NCBI GenBank assembly: GCA_030522415.1
Contig: CM060108.1
Location: forward strand, 36,483,756-36,547,755
DNA: 64,000 bases
Reading direction: 5' to 3'
Source: Channallabes apus
Lineage: Eukaryota; Chordata; Actinopteri; Siluriformes; Clariidae
The notes beneath the pieces are model-generated. The model searched no databases. It was not told the DNA's origin and saw only the letters and a list, made by a program, of their open reading frames with translations. Shown here piece by piece: positions 11,278-21,291 of the stretch. A program made the position numbers and the translations under genes. How positions within the stretch are numbered: position 1 is the first letter of the stretch; every line of letters begins with the position of its first letter.

Positions 11278-11946
11278 CAGAGGTGTCAAGTAACGAAGTA
11301 CAAATACTTCGTTACCTTACTTAAGTAGAAATTTTGGGTATCTATACTTTACTGGAGTAATTATTTTTCAGCCGACTTTTTACTTCTACTCCTTACATTT
11401 TTAAGCAATTATCTGTACTTTCTACTCCTTACTTTTTAAAAACAGCCTCGTTACTCTATTTTTATGATCAGAACGCGCAACCCCTCCGGTCGCATGACAA
11501 GAACGCCCACAACGCCGCCCCCCCCCCCCCCCCCCCGTCACATGATCAGAACGCGCACAACGCCCCCCCCCCCCGTCACATGATCAGAACGCGCACAACG
11601 CCCCCCCCCCCCCCTCGTCACATGATCAGAACGTGCACAACGCCCCCCCCCCCTCGTCACATGATCAGAACGTGCACAACGCCCCCCCCCTCGTCACTTG
11701 ATCAGAACGTACACAACGCCGCCCCCCCCCCCCCGTTGCATGATCAGAAAGCGAGACCTTAATGCTTTTTTTCCCCCTCACGGTACTTTTACTTTTATAC
11801 TTTAAGTAGTTTTGAAACCAGTACTTTTAAACTTTTACTTAAGTAAAAAGCTTGGGGTGATACTTCAACTTCTAAAGAAGTATTTCTGAACCCTAGTATC
11901 TATACTTCTACTCAAGTAATGAATGTGAATACTTTTGACACCACTG
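11278..11946. mobile_element. non-autonomous hAT element with perfect 8-bp duplication
   Basis: It begins CAGAGGTGTCAAGTA and ends CTTTTGACACCACTG, an imperfect inverted pair. Flanks are GTTTTATA at 11270-11277 and GTTTTATA at 11947-11954, an exact 8-bp target duplication. The interior next to the ends is made of ACTTCGTTAC / TACTTCTACTC-type repeats, and the centre is a G/C-rich minisatellite. There is no coding capacity. Confidence 0.9.
11464..11752. repeat. C-rich minisatellite inside the hAT element
   Basis: About seven units of 35-45 bases, each built as CATGATCAGAACGCGCACAA then CGC and a C run of variable length, then GTCA. Unit length varies mainly by the C run. A sister unit (GCATGATCTGAACGCGCG) lies at about 31552-31572 in a different repeat. 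Confidence 0.9.
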
Positions 11947-12653
11947 GTTTTATAGCATTACAGTAAAATCCTAAAATGAAAAACAAAATTAAATATTTAG
12001 ACTATTGTGCCATAACAGTGGAACATTCTCTCTCACAAACTTAAACATTGCTGTGAAATATCCTTGACTAAAAACCTATGAAGAAATGAACAATTTCAAA
12101 CAATATTCTCAATGTTCCAATTAATGTTGGATTGGAAACTTTATTACAAATATAGTACAATGTGGTCCCCTTTTTAACTCTATTGTTCTTATATAATGTA
12201 TGTGTACAAATAACTTAAACTTTTAGTTCAGATTCCTAATATCTTAGTGCAATTAAGTCAAATCTAAAACATACCAAAATGGCAAAATGGACGGTCCAGT
12301 GTATCCAAGAAAGATCTTCTTCCAAACAGGCAGTAAACAACTTTTAGGGCATTAGGGTGGATTGGAAGAGAGAAGAAAAGAACACATTAAGATCTTAGAT
12401 TTAAAAGAAAAACGTGGCAGTATTAATAAATGAGCTTTGTTTACAGCAACAACAATAAGAATTAAAATAAGAACAAAAAATATCTTAGCGTCATTGTCTC
12501 TTGAGCTTGCAGGTATTTTACATTTCAGAGTCTTCTCCTCTGTCCCTCAGAGTCTGCTTTCCTCCTCACTTGTAGCTCAGCAGTGTGTCTTCACTCCTCT
12601 GAATTTACACACACCCGTTTACTGGCTGCTGAGTCACACCACCCCTGTGCGCG

Positions 12654-13769
12654 TGTAACACTCCTGAACAGACTGAACAGAAGATTTAATTATGAAAATT
12701 AAATAAAGACATGCGCAGCAGTGATGGCTTCCTCAACGCTGTATTTAACATGAATCTAATAAAAAATGAAAACTACATATATGACAGCTTTACACACAGT
12801 TAACATGCTAAACAGAAAAAAAAGCATGTCCTTCACAATTGACACCCAAACATTATACTTTGACAAGCAGAATCAGCTTTCCAAAATACATATGCACACT
12901 GAGAAAATATATAGTCCTACCTAAATATAAGCATATATAATCTTCACTCATATCAATCTGCAACAATGAAATAACTGTATGACCTTAATAATCCAACTAT
13001 ACAATTACCATATTAGCTAAACACTCCTATCAAAACACTTGGTTCAAACAATTGCATTCAGCACATTCAACACAAAAAAAAAGGGCACACTAAATAATTA
13101 ATGTTTGCAATGCCTAACTCACAGTGACCAGATATATTTGGAGGAATGGAGTTAAGTTACCCACACTGGTTAAGTGCAAGCTAAACCATAACTTAACATC
13201 AGAAATTCTACAATAACACCAGCACATTAGCCATTTATCATAACTGACGGACTATCGCGCTAGTCACGAAGCACCTATGCTATTTGTGTGCTTAGCATGC
13301 TGACCTCATGGCACGCCATCAATTTAGTTAAATTAACTACTTTAAACACGACTTTAAACACAGGGCTCAGCAATATCACATTGAACAGTGTACTAACGGA
13401 AGTGTGTTTTGTGCATTTAATTATTGCAAATACCTGAACAGAAGATTTAATTATGAAAATTAAATAAAGACATGCGCAGCAGTGATGGCTTCCTCAACGC
13501 TGTATTTAACATGAATGAAGCACAGCACATGCGCGCCACCTACTGAGGCATGCGATGACGTCATGACCCAGGTATGCCGATTAACGAGAAGCACTTTTTA
13601 AAGGCACAGAACACTTTTTCCTCAAGCAAGCACAAATAAGCAGTCAACAATCATTTTCAGAACATCAACATGACATGTATCCAATGTATATCACATCAAG
13701 CAGACACATATTTTCAGTAATCTTATCAAACAACGTTTAACATAATGTGCATTTATCATATTTATCACA
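12654..13769 (-). repeat. gypsy 3' LTR
   Basis: 1116 bp, TG...CA on either strand. It is nearly identical to 20174-21291. It contains an internal direct repeat of about 81-85 bp (12671-12755 and 13436-13516, both with GATTTAATTATGAAAATTAA), separated by some 680 bases, so the LTR itself looks partly duplicated. The polypurine tract abuts it at 13770-13779. Confidence 0.93.
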
Positions 13770-14336
13770 CTCTCCCCTACAGGATAAGATGTCGTCCCGA
13801 CATCCACTAACATCCTATTAAACTTCTAACACTTTCCCTTAAGGAACTATATCTAAATTCAGTCACATTCTCAAACATGCTTTAACAACATCAGTCTTTT
13901 TTTTTTTTTTTTTTTTTACATAATCCTGGGCATCTGGTTAAAAGTCTTTCCTGCCCCAAATGCAATATACCATGTCCACCTTAAAGGGAGGGGGAAAAAA
14001 GGATTTAAATTCCAGGACCTCTCCTTTCATACAAAACCAATTTAAAAAAAGGAAGTCAATTGCAGTGTATAAAATCACTGTTAAGTCCCGGGCCGTGCCA
14101 AGTAGACAAACAGAAAATAATGATTCAAAGTCTCTGATGTATCAAAAACTTTCAAAATGTTCGCGTAATGTTCTCATGGGCCTTGCAAAACAGTCCATTT
14201 TCCTTAGAACTCAAAACTGTGCAGCTCAAGTGTATGTGTGTATGCAAAAGTTCACAGTCCTGCACAAGTTCTTCCAAAGTCCAAAAAAAAAGAGAATTGG
14301 TGTGTATGTTATTGTAATTGAAGTATTAATGCATGC
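13770..14336. other. gypsy 3' untranslated region and polypurine tract
   Basis: On the minus strand TAGGGGAGAG (13770-13779) lies directly before the 3' LTR, as expected for the plus-strand primer. A T run on the plus strand at about 13897-13918 is an A run in the element. No gene is seen. Confidence 0.75.
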
Positions 14337-14650
14337 TCAAAGACAAACAGAATGTTGTCCCTGGTAGGCAACCATTATTGGCACCCAAGGCGTTACAGCA
14401 GGTGTCCACACATTAGGAAAGGGTCGATCACATTCTGGACCAGCTATTTCAATTTTGTAACAGGTAGGCGTGCCTAAACTGTCGTACGTGAATCTTTTTG
14501 GTGGTCGTCTTTGCCTCACTGAATCTTTACAATACACCCCCCCAGACCCATCACTGGACTCCCCTGTTTCAGCTGGTTCCTGCACGGGTGTATTGATGGG
14601 TGTTGGAAGATCTTGTTCTGTCTCAACTGAAGGTAACAATCTCAAGAGGT
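14337..14650 (-). pseudogene. gypsy pol C-terminal tail, out of frame
   Basis: About 100 codons ([14 protein letters not shown] to RQRRPPKRFTYDSLG) look like the basic/proline-rich tail that follows integrase in many fish gypsy elements. It is in a different frame from the integrase. A one-base indel near 14640 replaces the tail with a short end (EIVTFS). Confidence 0.7.
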
Positions 14651-17535
14651 AAGTGATCGCAGGGCATTAGAAGGTTTCTGTGTAATACTCGTGACCTTCC
14701 TTTCCCTTGTTCAGGCTTGATCTCATAGATTGGTGCATCCTCTGCCACTTTACGTACAACAACATGGACTTGCTCTTCCCAATAATTTCGGAGTTTTCCC
14801 GGTCCTCCCCTTGGGGTCAAGTTTCTCACTAGGACTCTGCCGCCAGGGTCCAGATCAGTATATCTCACCTTCTGGTCATAATTCTTTTTATTTCGTTCCC
14901 TTGCCTTTTTTGCATGTTCCCTGGCTATCTCTTGTGCTTCTCGCATCCCTCGTTTCCATGCTTCCAGGTATTCGCTTTGGCTCGTAGATGGACCATCATC
15001 ACTAAGTCCAAAGAGTACATCAATGGGGAGTCTCGGGGAGCGCCCAAACAAGAGCTGAAATGGAGAGAAGCCAGTCACTTCACTTTTTGTACAATTGTAG
15101 GCATAGATCAATTTATCTAGTGAGCTTTTCCAAGTTGATTTCTGTTTTTCGGTGAGAGTTTTCAACATTTGCAACAGTGTTCGATTGAATCTCTCCACCT
15201 GTCCATTCCCCTGGGGGTGGTACGGGGTAGTTCTTGATGCAGTGATGCCGCTATGCTTTTGCAGCTGAGTAAACAGCTGGTTCTGAAACTCACCCCCTTG
15301 ATCATGGTGGATTCTCAGTGGAAATCCAAACTTGAGAGCAAAGTCATTAAATATTTTGTCTGCCACCGTTCTGCCAGACTTTGATGTTGTCGCATATGCT
15401 TGTGCAAATCTTGTAAAATGGTCAACAATGACCAGGATATACTCGTATCCTCCTGTACATTTTTCTAAATGAAGGAAGTCCACTGATACAAGCTCAAATG
15501 GGCAAGTCGTCGTAATTGGTTTAAGGCGTGCCCTCACCTCCCTATACGGTTTCTTCTGTTTAATGCAAGAGCAAGATCTTAACACGTAATGCTCAATGTC
15601 TTGCTGCATGTGGGGCCAAAAGAAGCGGTCTCTTATCAAACTGGTGGTTCGATCGACACCCTGGTGTCCCATTTTATCATGTAATTCTTCCAGTGCCATT
15701 TTTCTAAATTTCTCTGGCAGGAACAACTGAGTTCTCTGTGCTGTCTTTCTCTGCAGGATACCATCGTCATCCAGCATCAACTTGTCCCAGCCTCTGATCA
15801 ATCCTTTGACGGTGGGGCCCACAGCCCTCCACTGCTTAGCAGGTAGTCTTACTCCTGATTGTAAGTGATTAATTACCAGCTGTATGTCCTTATCTTCCCT
15901 TTGAGCCTTCCTGATTTCTTCCTTTGACAGGGGTTCTGTTGAAGCCGTACACATTTCAGTTCTCATTGGTGAACTCTGGCAAGGTACAGCAAAGGACCAT
16001 GGCATATCTGATTCAAACTGAGCTTCCACTACCTGTATCATGGCTCCGATCGAATCTGATGAAAGTTCCTCTGTATACTCTGGCATAGTTTCCTCTGAGA
16101 CCGTGGTCAATCTGGATAACGCATCAGCATCAATGTTTTCCTTTCCTGGACGATACCGGATGGTGAAATGAAAATTTGCAAGCTCTGCTACCCATCTGCA
16201 TCCTGTCGCGTTCAATTTGGCAGATGTCAAAACATAAGTAAGGGGATTGTTGTCACTGTACACGGTAAACGTTGGGGCATAGTATAGATAGTCCCTGAAC
16301 TTTTCTGTAATGGCCCATTTGAGAGCCAGGAATTCCAACTTTCCACTGTGCAAATGATACTTTTGTTCTGCTGCTGTCAATGTTCTCGATCCGTATGCAA
16401 TCACTCTCAGCTTTCCATCCTGGTGCTGATACAGAACAGCTCCCAATCCCTGATTTGATGCGTCGGTGTGTAGTACGAATGGTTTAGTAAAGTCCGGGAA
16501 CCCCAGGACAGGTGGCTTGACTAAACAATCAATCAGTTTTTCAAGTGTTTCTCGGTGTTGCTCTGTCCACTCAATCAACTGACTTGATGGAACCACGTGA
16601 TTCTTGAGGTGAGTCCCTCTTTTCCCTTTACCTTTCATTTGTACTTTGTCATTTTTCAGTAGGTCATACAAGGGGCAAGCAATTCTCGAAAAGTCCTTGA
16701 TGTAAGATCGGTAGTAGCTTAACAATCCCAATATCTTTCTTAATTCTCCTACTGTGGTAGGTTTCTTGTCTTTCAGTGCTGTCACAGCTATAGTATCTGC
16801 AGGGTCAATCCTGCTACCTTCTTTAGAAACTATTCTCCCCAAGTAGCGGACCTCCTCTCTGAACAACTCGCATTTTTTTGGCTTTAGTTTCACCCCATGT
16901 GACTGCAACCGCTGTAAGACTTCCCTTACTGCCTCAACATGCTCATCAATGGATTTTGTGAAGACCAAGATGTCGTCCAAGTAAGGTACACAAATGTTGT
17001 CACGCAGTCCTTCCAAGCATCCTTCCATAAATTGCTGAAACGCGGCAGGTGCATTCATGAGCCCAAAAGGGATACGGACCCATTCATACAATCCCCACAG
17101 TGTGCTAAACGCTGTCAGTGGTCTGCTTTCTTGAGTCATAAACCCTTGATGGTACGCCTTCCCTTGGTCTAGCAAGGAGAACCATCTATTTCCGCCCAGG
17201 CCATCAAGTATGTCCTGTACTCTTGGAATCGGTTGGCGGTCTGGAACGGTCTTCCGATTAAGGTCCCTGTAATCAATACACAACCTCAGGCTACCATCCT
17301 TCTTCCTGACACACACAATTGGTGACGCATAAGGTGAATGAGATTTTTCAATCCACCCCTGGGCGATCAAGTCTTGTAGGTAATCTTTCATTTCTTGGTA
17401 CAAAGGTTTTGGAACAGATGTGTACATTCGTACAACAGGTGTCTGGTCCGTCAAACTGATGTTTAACTGCAGGTTTTTTATACATCCAATGTCCTCGTCT
17501 GACTTTGAAAAGGAATTACACTCCTCTCGGAGCAT
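14623..17535 (-). CDS. pol: gypsy RT - RNase H - integrase
   Basis: 970 codons. [22 protein letters not shown], then [24 protein letters not shown] and the catalytic YLDDILVF (about residue 180). RNase [17 protein letters not shown], with KLEFLALKW, the YSDNNPL Asp and DADALSR. Integrase: zinc-binding segment (HDKMGHQGV ... CSCIKQKKP), then the DDE core with [18 protein letters not shown] and NGQVERFNR, then a GPY/F-like module ([16 protein letters not shown]). All catalytic residues are visible. The first codon, ATG at 17535, directly follows an in-frame TAG (17536-17538) that ends the protease frame. Confidence 0.93.
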   Translation of the reverse strand: MLREECNSFSKSDEDIGCIKNLQLNISLTDQTPVVRMYTSVPKPLYQEMKDYLQDLIAQGWIEKSHSPYASPIVCVRKKDGSLRLCIDYRDLNRKTVPDRQPIPRVQDILDGLGGNRWFSLLDQGKAYHQGFMTQESRPLTAFSTLWGLYEWVRIPFGLMNAPAAFQQFMEGCLEGLRDNICVPYLDDILVFTKSIDEHVEAVREVLQRLQSHGVKLKPKKCELFREEVRYLGRIVSKEGSRIDPADTIAVTALKDKKPTTVGELRKILGLLSYYRSYIKDFSRIACPLYDLLKNDKVQMKGKGKRGTHLKNHVVPSSQLIEWTEQHRETLEKLIDCLVKPPVLGFPDFTKPFVLHTDASNQGLGAVLYQHQDGKLRVIAYGSRTLTAAEQKYHLHSGKLEFLALKWAITEKFRDYLYYAPTFTVYSDNNPLTYVLTSAKLNATGCRWVAELANFHFTIRYRPGKENIDADALSRLTTVSEETMPEYTEELSSDSIGAMIQVVEAQFESDMPWSFAVPCQSSPMRTEMCTASTEPLSKEEIRKAQREDKDIQLVINHLQSGVRLPAKQWRAVGPTVKGLIRGWDKLMLDDDGILQRKTAQRTQLFLPEKFRKMALEELHDKMGHQGVDRTTSLIRDRFFWPHMQQDIEHYVLRSCSCIKQKKPYREVRARLKPITTTCPFELVSVDFLHLEKCTGGYEYILVIVDHFTRFAQAYATTSKSGRTVADKIFNDFALKFGFPLRIHHDQGGEFQNQLFTQLQKHSGITASRTTPYHPQGNGQVERFNRTLLQMLKTLTEKQKSTWKSSLDKLIYAYNCTKSEVTGFSPFQLLFGRSPRLPIDVLFGLSDDGPSTSQSEYLEAWKRGMREAQEIAREHAKKARERNKKNYDQKVRYTDLDPGGRVLVRNLTPRGGPGKLRNYWEEQVHVVVRKVAEDAPIYEIKPEQGKGRSRVLHRNLLMPCDHLPLEIVTFS

Positions 17536-18621
17536 CTATTTGATTTTCTGTTGCTGTTGGGAGGACAAATGACTCACGTCCACAGGTGGGTCCCACGCTT
17601 CTTCGCTGTCTTTTTTGCTTGGTTGTTTAGCACTCTCATTAACACAGGCTGTCATTGCACACGATGACGCTGTTGCTGGTAACACTGATTTTATAGCTTG
17701 TACTGTTCCAAGCTCAGTTCTTCCCACCAGACAGATGTCATGATCAGTCACATTCTGCACACCAATCTGAATCACAGGTCGGCTCCCTTTTTTCAAAGTC
17801 AAGAGTGTTTCAAGAGGTTCCAGTCCATCAGGGTACTGCGGGTTGACCGACTGTTCAAACAACATGATCCTATCCTGTCTCATACATGGGGCTTTTACTT
17901 GGCACTTGATCTGCACAATTGCACGTTTTGGCACATTAACACGTTCTTTCAAAGTCTTGACTAAATATTCACTTGAACTCTCGGCTGTCACCAGGTTACT
18001 GAATGTTTGGACTTTACCTCTTCTCAAACTTGGAAAGGCACATCGAACAGTCTTGTTCAAGAGCTCTTTGCTTACATCGCCCTGCCCACTCGCTTCGCTC
18101 TGTTTCATCACCTGCTCGATCACGTTGTACCCAATGATTGGCTTGGACAATCGCTGGCCTTTCAGAATGAGCACTGGAATGACTAGTTCTTTCATCTGGT
18201 TCCCTTGCGGAGCCAAACTGAATGTGATTTCTACCCATCCTTCATAGGGCATGCTGGAACCATTGGCTGCAACAAGATTCAAGTTGTCTGTGGTCTCTGT
18301 CGCCTCTGAAACATCTCGTACCTTTACTCCAGGTATGTACTGATCCTTCCACTGCTGGTCTACAATGCATACTTGGGATCCTGTGTCCCACAATGCATCT
18401 GTTTTGTGTCTGTTTAAATAACAAGAAACTAAGCATTGTTTACCAACCAAGGCGGTCACAGGAGAGTGTTTGTTGACTTGACACTCAGAAATTAAATTGC
18501 ACTCGAAGGGAATGATCTCTGGTAGTAATCCAGCATTTTGAATACGCTGCTTTGGATGTGGGGACAATTTAACTTGCTGGGTTACTCCCTGTCCCGTGGT
18601 GGCAACCCTTCCCTGTTTAAC
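17536..18621 (-). CDS. pro: gypsy aspartic protease region
   Basis: The open frame includes ALWDTGSQVCIVD, the retropepsin active site (D-T-G), and a long downstream linker, ending QQQKIK then TAG at 17538-17536. This frame is -1 relative to the gag zinc-finger frame and stays open back to the GTTAAAC at 18615-18621. Synthesis by -1 frameshifting from gag is therefore plausible. The amber codon is in frame with RT, so either readthrough or a simple nonsense mutation separates protease from RT. Confidence 0.82.
   Translation of the reverse strand, partial: VKQGRVATTGQGVTQQVKLSPHPKQRIQNAGLLPEIIPFECNLISECQVNKHSPVTALVGKQCLVSCYLNRHKTDALWDTGSQVCIVDQQWKDQYIPGVKVRDVSEATETTDNLNLVAANGSSMPYEGWVEITFSLAPQGNQMKELVIPVLILKGQRLSKPIIGYNVIEQVMKQSEASGQGDVSKELLNKTVRCAFPSLRRGKVQTFSNLVTAESSSEYLVKTLKERVNVPKRAIVQIKCQVKAPCMRQDRIMLFEQSVNPQYPDGLEPLETLLTLKKGSRPVIQIGVQNVTDHDICLVGRTELGTVQAIKSVLPATASSCAMTACVNESAKQPSKKDSEEAWDPPVDVSHLSSQQQQKIK
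18582..18621 (-). promoter_or_regulatory. candidate gag-pro -1 frameshift signal
   Basis: On the minus strand G TTA AAC (18621-18615) sits in the gag reading phase X XXY YYZ, and GUUAAAC is a known functional slippery heptamer. The -1 frame is open from there into the protease. A few bases downstream GGGTT (about 18607-18603) can pair with AACCC (about 18583-18579), a possible stem. Gag stops 31 bases past the heptamer. Confidence 0.5.
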
Positions 18622-19250
18622 TGAATTCTACTTTGTGATCGGGTACCTCTCTCTTTACAACCTGCAAGGAAGTGTTCGTTACTCCCACAGTGATAACAGT
18701 GAGTGCACAGTTTCATCGATCTTGTTTGCTGACAGAGAAAGCACCGTCTTACCCTAGTGGGGCACGGCTGCCTGTATGGCTGAAAATATTGTGACTGTGG
18801 CGTTGCGGCATAGAACTGTGGCTCTGCATGAAACTGCTGTGGACTGAAGCCCTGAGCTGCATATTGTGTTGGCTGGAAGTACTGCGTTGACATTGGGTTC
18901 ATCCGCTGTTGATACGGCTGTGGTGTGTAAGAAGCTTGGAGGGGATGTTGCTGTTGTTCGCTTCCCTTCTGACTTAACCTCAAGACCTGATGTTGTGGTC
19001 CCTGATTCTCCTCTAAGATGGACTGATGGGCTGTTCTTAAAGCTGAAACATCACTGTTGACAACACAGCACTGTTGTGGTATAACTGGACCTTGCTGTAT
19101 TGACTCTTTAATCTGCATAATTTCTTCACTTAGACTTTTCAACTGTGACATCAAATCAATCTTTGGCTGTTTCTGTTTACCTTTTGACTGGATTGGTTCA
19201 CTTAACTGAGTGACATTGACAGCAGCATTTCTGTCGCCCTTCCGTTTACT
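18582..19250 (-). CDS. gag: gypsy gag C-terminal part with zinc knuckle
   Basis: After a Q/P/Y-rich stretch (many QQ and YFQP repeats) comes a Cys/His cluster: RRCFLCQQTRSMKLCTHCYHCGSNEHFLAGC. Its last part (CYHCGSNEHFLAGC) fits the CX2CX4HX4C nucleocapsid knuckle. It ends at TAA 18582-18584. The frame is open upstream to about 19250, where it meets the end of the gag N-terminal frame in a +1 relation. A small indel has therefore split gag. Confidence 0.82.
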   Translation of the reverse strand, partial: SKRKGDRNAAVNVTQLSEPIQSKGKQKQPKIDLMSQLKSLSEEIMQIKESIQQGPVIPQQCCVVNSDVSALRTAHQSILEENQGPQHQVLRLSQKGSEQQQHPLQASYTPQPYQQRMNPMSTQYFQPTQYAAQGFSPQQFHAEPQFYAATPQSQYFQPYRQPCPTRVRRCFLCQQTRSMKLCTHCYHCGSNEHFLAGCKERGTRSQSRIQLNREGLPPRDRE

Positions 19251-19941
19251 CTGTCTCTCTGCCTCGTGGGAGCATCGGTAGGGTCAAATCTGTCTTTCCT
19301 TCCAAGTAGCTACGTAATTGAAGGCCTGGCGTAATGGCCCGAATAACAGAATCAACTATCTCATGCTCTGGGTAACCCTTATTGAGTCCACTTTCAATTT
19401 GACGGGCCAGGCTGGAAAAGGTTAATCTGTCTTTTTGGCCAGGCTCCCCAATGAGACCAGAAATTTTGAACTCTCTGTGCAATAAAGTCGACACCATTAG
19501 TCCCTGTGCTGGAAGCCAAGAGTTAACTGCCACACCATTCGCTGATGCCAGTCTTACTTGTGTGTTCTTTAAAACAGCCGCATTTGATTGCACAGCAGTA
19601 GACAGTTCAGTTTCCTTAATTTCACCCCTTTGTTCTGGTACTATATTCTCCCCTGTTCGTCCTGACGCTGGGCTTGCTTCGCTTTCCTGTACATCAGTTA
19701 CCATCATTTCACTCAATTTCTCATTTATACTTAGTAGCTCGGCCATGCCCCCATCCTCAAGCTCCTCTAGCTCCCTCCGTAGCAGATGATTACTGAGAAG
19801 ACTGACTAGAGACAGGCGTGTGACATTGGCTATATCTTCCGTATGAATTTCTAGGAACTCACTTAATTTAATTAATTTTGTCCTTGATAACATACACAGT
19901 CTTTCGCCAATTTCTTCCTGTAAGCTGCTTAAGGCATCCAT
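19246..19941 (-). pseudogene. gag: gypsy gag N-terminal part
   Basis: 232 codons from the first ATG (MDALSSLQEEIG). It is helical, with a leucine-rich stretch (LSLVSLLSNHLLRRE), a glycine-poor linker, and a capsid-like region near RLTFSSLARQIESGL. The frame ends at 19246 (PRGRETE then TAA), while the continuation lies in the next frame. I read this as a one-base defect in a single gag gene rather than two genes. Confidence 0.7.
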
Positions 19942-20151
19942 TTCTACTATCACGTCTTACAGTGTTAGATGTGAACTTTGACTTATCTGATTGAGCTCAG
20001 CTGCCTCTGGTGGTCGCTGTACCTCAAGTGCACGCTCCTGTCAATCAGCTCTGCCCTGTCACTCCACTCAACTGCTCCACGTCTGGTTAGTTAAAAGGTG
20101 GATGTCAATAGGCGGTTCCTGACGATTGGGAGGAATAACCGTCCGACATCA

Positions 20152-20169
20152 ATCCCAGCAGTGCCTCCA
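20152..20169 (-). other. candidate gypsy primer-binding site
   Basis: Immediately inside the 5' LTR (5 bases after its end) the minus strand reads TGGAGGCACTGCTGGGAT. It starts with the TGG expected to pair with the CCA tail of a tRNA. The tRNA is not identified. Confidence 0.55.
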
Positions 20170-20173
20170 AATT

Positions 20174-21291
20174 TGTAACACTCCTGAACAGACTGAACAG
20201 AAGATTTAATTATGAAAATTAAATAAAGACATGCGCAGCAGTGATGGCTTCCTCAACGCTGTATTTAACATGAATCTAATAAAAAATGAAAACTACATAT
20301 ATGACAGCTTTACACACAGTTAACATGCTAAACAGAAAAAAAAGCATGTCCTTCACAATTGACACCCAAACATTATACTTTGACAAGCAGAATCAGCTTT
20401 CCAAAATACATATGCACACTGAGAAAATATATAGTCCTACCTAAATATAAGCATATATAATCTTCACTCATATCAATCTGCAACAATGAAATAACTGTAT
20501 GACCTTAATAATCCAACTATACAATTACCATATTAGCTAAACACTCCTATCAAAACACTTGGTTCAAACAATTGCATTCAGCACATTCAACACAAAAAAA
20601 AAAGGGCACACTTAAATAATTAACGTTTGCAATGCCTAACTCACAGTGACCAGATATATTTGGAGGAATGGAGTTAAGTTACCCACACTGGTTAAGTGCA
20701 AGCTAAACCATAACTTAACATCAGAAATTCTACAATAACACCAGCACATTAGCCATTTATCATAACTGACGGACTATCGCGCTAGTCACGAAGCACCTAT
20801 GCTATTTGTGTGCTTAGCATGCTGACCTCATGGCACGCCATCAATTTAGTTAAATTAACTACTTTAAACACGACTTTAAACACAGGGCTCAGCAATATCA
20901 CATTGAACAGTGTACTAACGGAAGTGTGTTTTGTGCATTTAATTATTGCAAATACCTGAACAGAAGATTTAATTATGAAAATTAAATAAAGACATGCGCA
21001 GCAGAGATGGCTTCCTCAACGCTGTATTTAACATGAATGAAGCACAGCACATGCGCGCCACCTACTGAGGCATGCGATGACGTCATGACCCAGGTATGCC
21101 GATTAACGAGAAGCACTTTTTAAAGGCACAGAACACTTTTTCCTCAAGCAAGCACAAATAAGCAGTCAACAATCATTTTCAGAACATCAACATGACATGT
21201 ATCCAATGTATATCACATCAAGCAGACACATATTTTCAGTAATCTTATCAAACAACATTTAACATAATGTGCATTTATCATATTTATCACA
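20174..21291 (-). repeat. gypsy 5' LTR
   Basis: 1118 bp and almost identical to 12654-13769; I noticed single-base differences and a one-base change in an A run. It carries the same internal 81-85 bp direct repeat. Transcription would start here and run toward lower coordinates. Confidence 0.93.

Larger units (their letters stand above)
12654..21291 (-). mobile_element. Ty3/gypsy LTR retrotransposon, young copy
   Basis: It is flanked by a CGCG duplication (12650-12653 and 21292-21295) and bounded by 1.1-kb LTRs that differ at only a handful of positions. It is therefore a recent insertion and the youngest layer of the stack. On the minus strand the order is LTR, primer-binding site, gag, protease, RT, RNase H, integrase, tail, polypurine tract, LTR. 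The gag frame is broken once, pol has one in-frame amber codon, and the C-terminal tail is shifted. Domain order places it in Ty3/gypsy (integrase after RNase H). Confidence 0.93.

Noticed and set aside
11464..11752. Regularly spaced repeats resembling a CRISPR array
   Set aside because: The units are a tandem minisatellite with no unique spacers, lie inside a hAT element, and the genome is clearly that of a fish.
19246..19953. Gag N-terminal frame as an independent host gene
   Set aside because: It lies between the LTRs, directly upstream of the zinc-knuckle frame in the same orientation, and ends in a +1 relation to it, as expected for a split gag.
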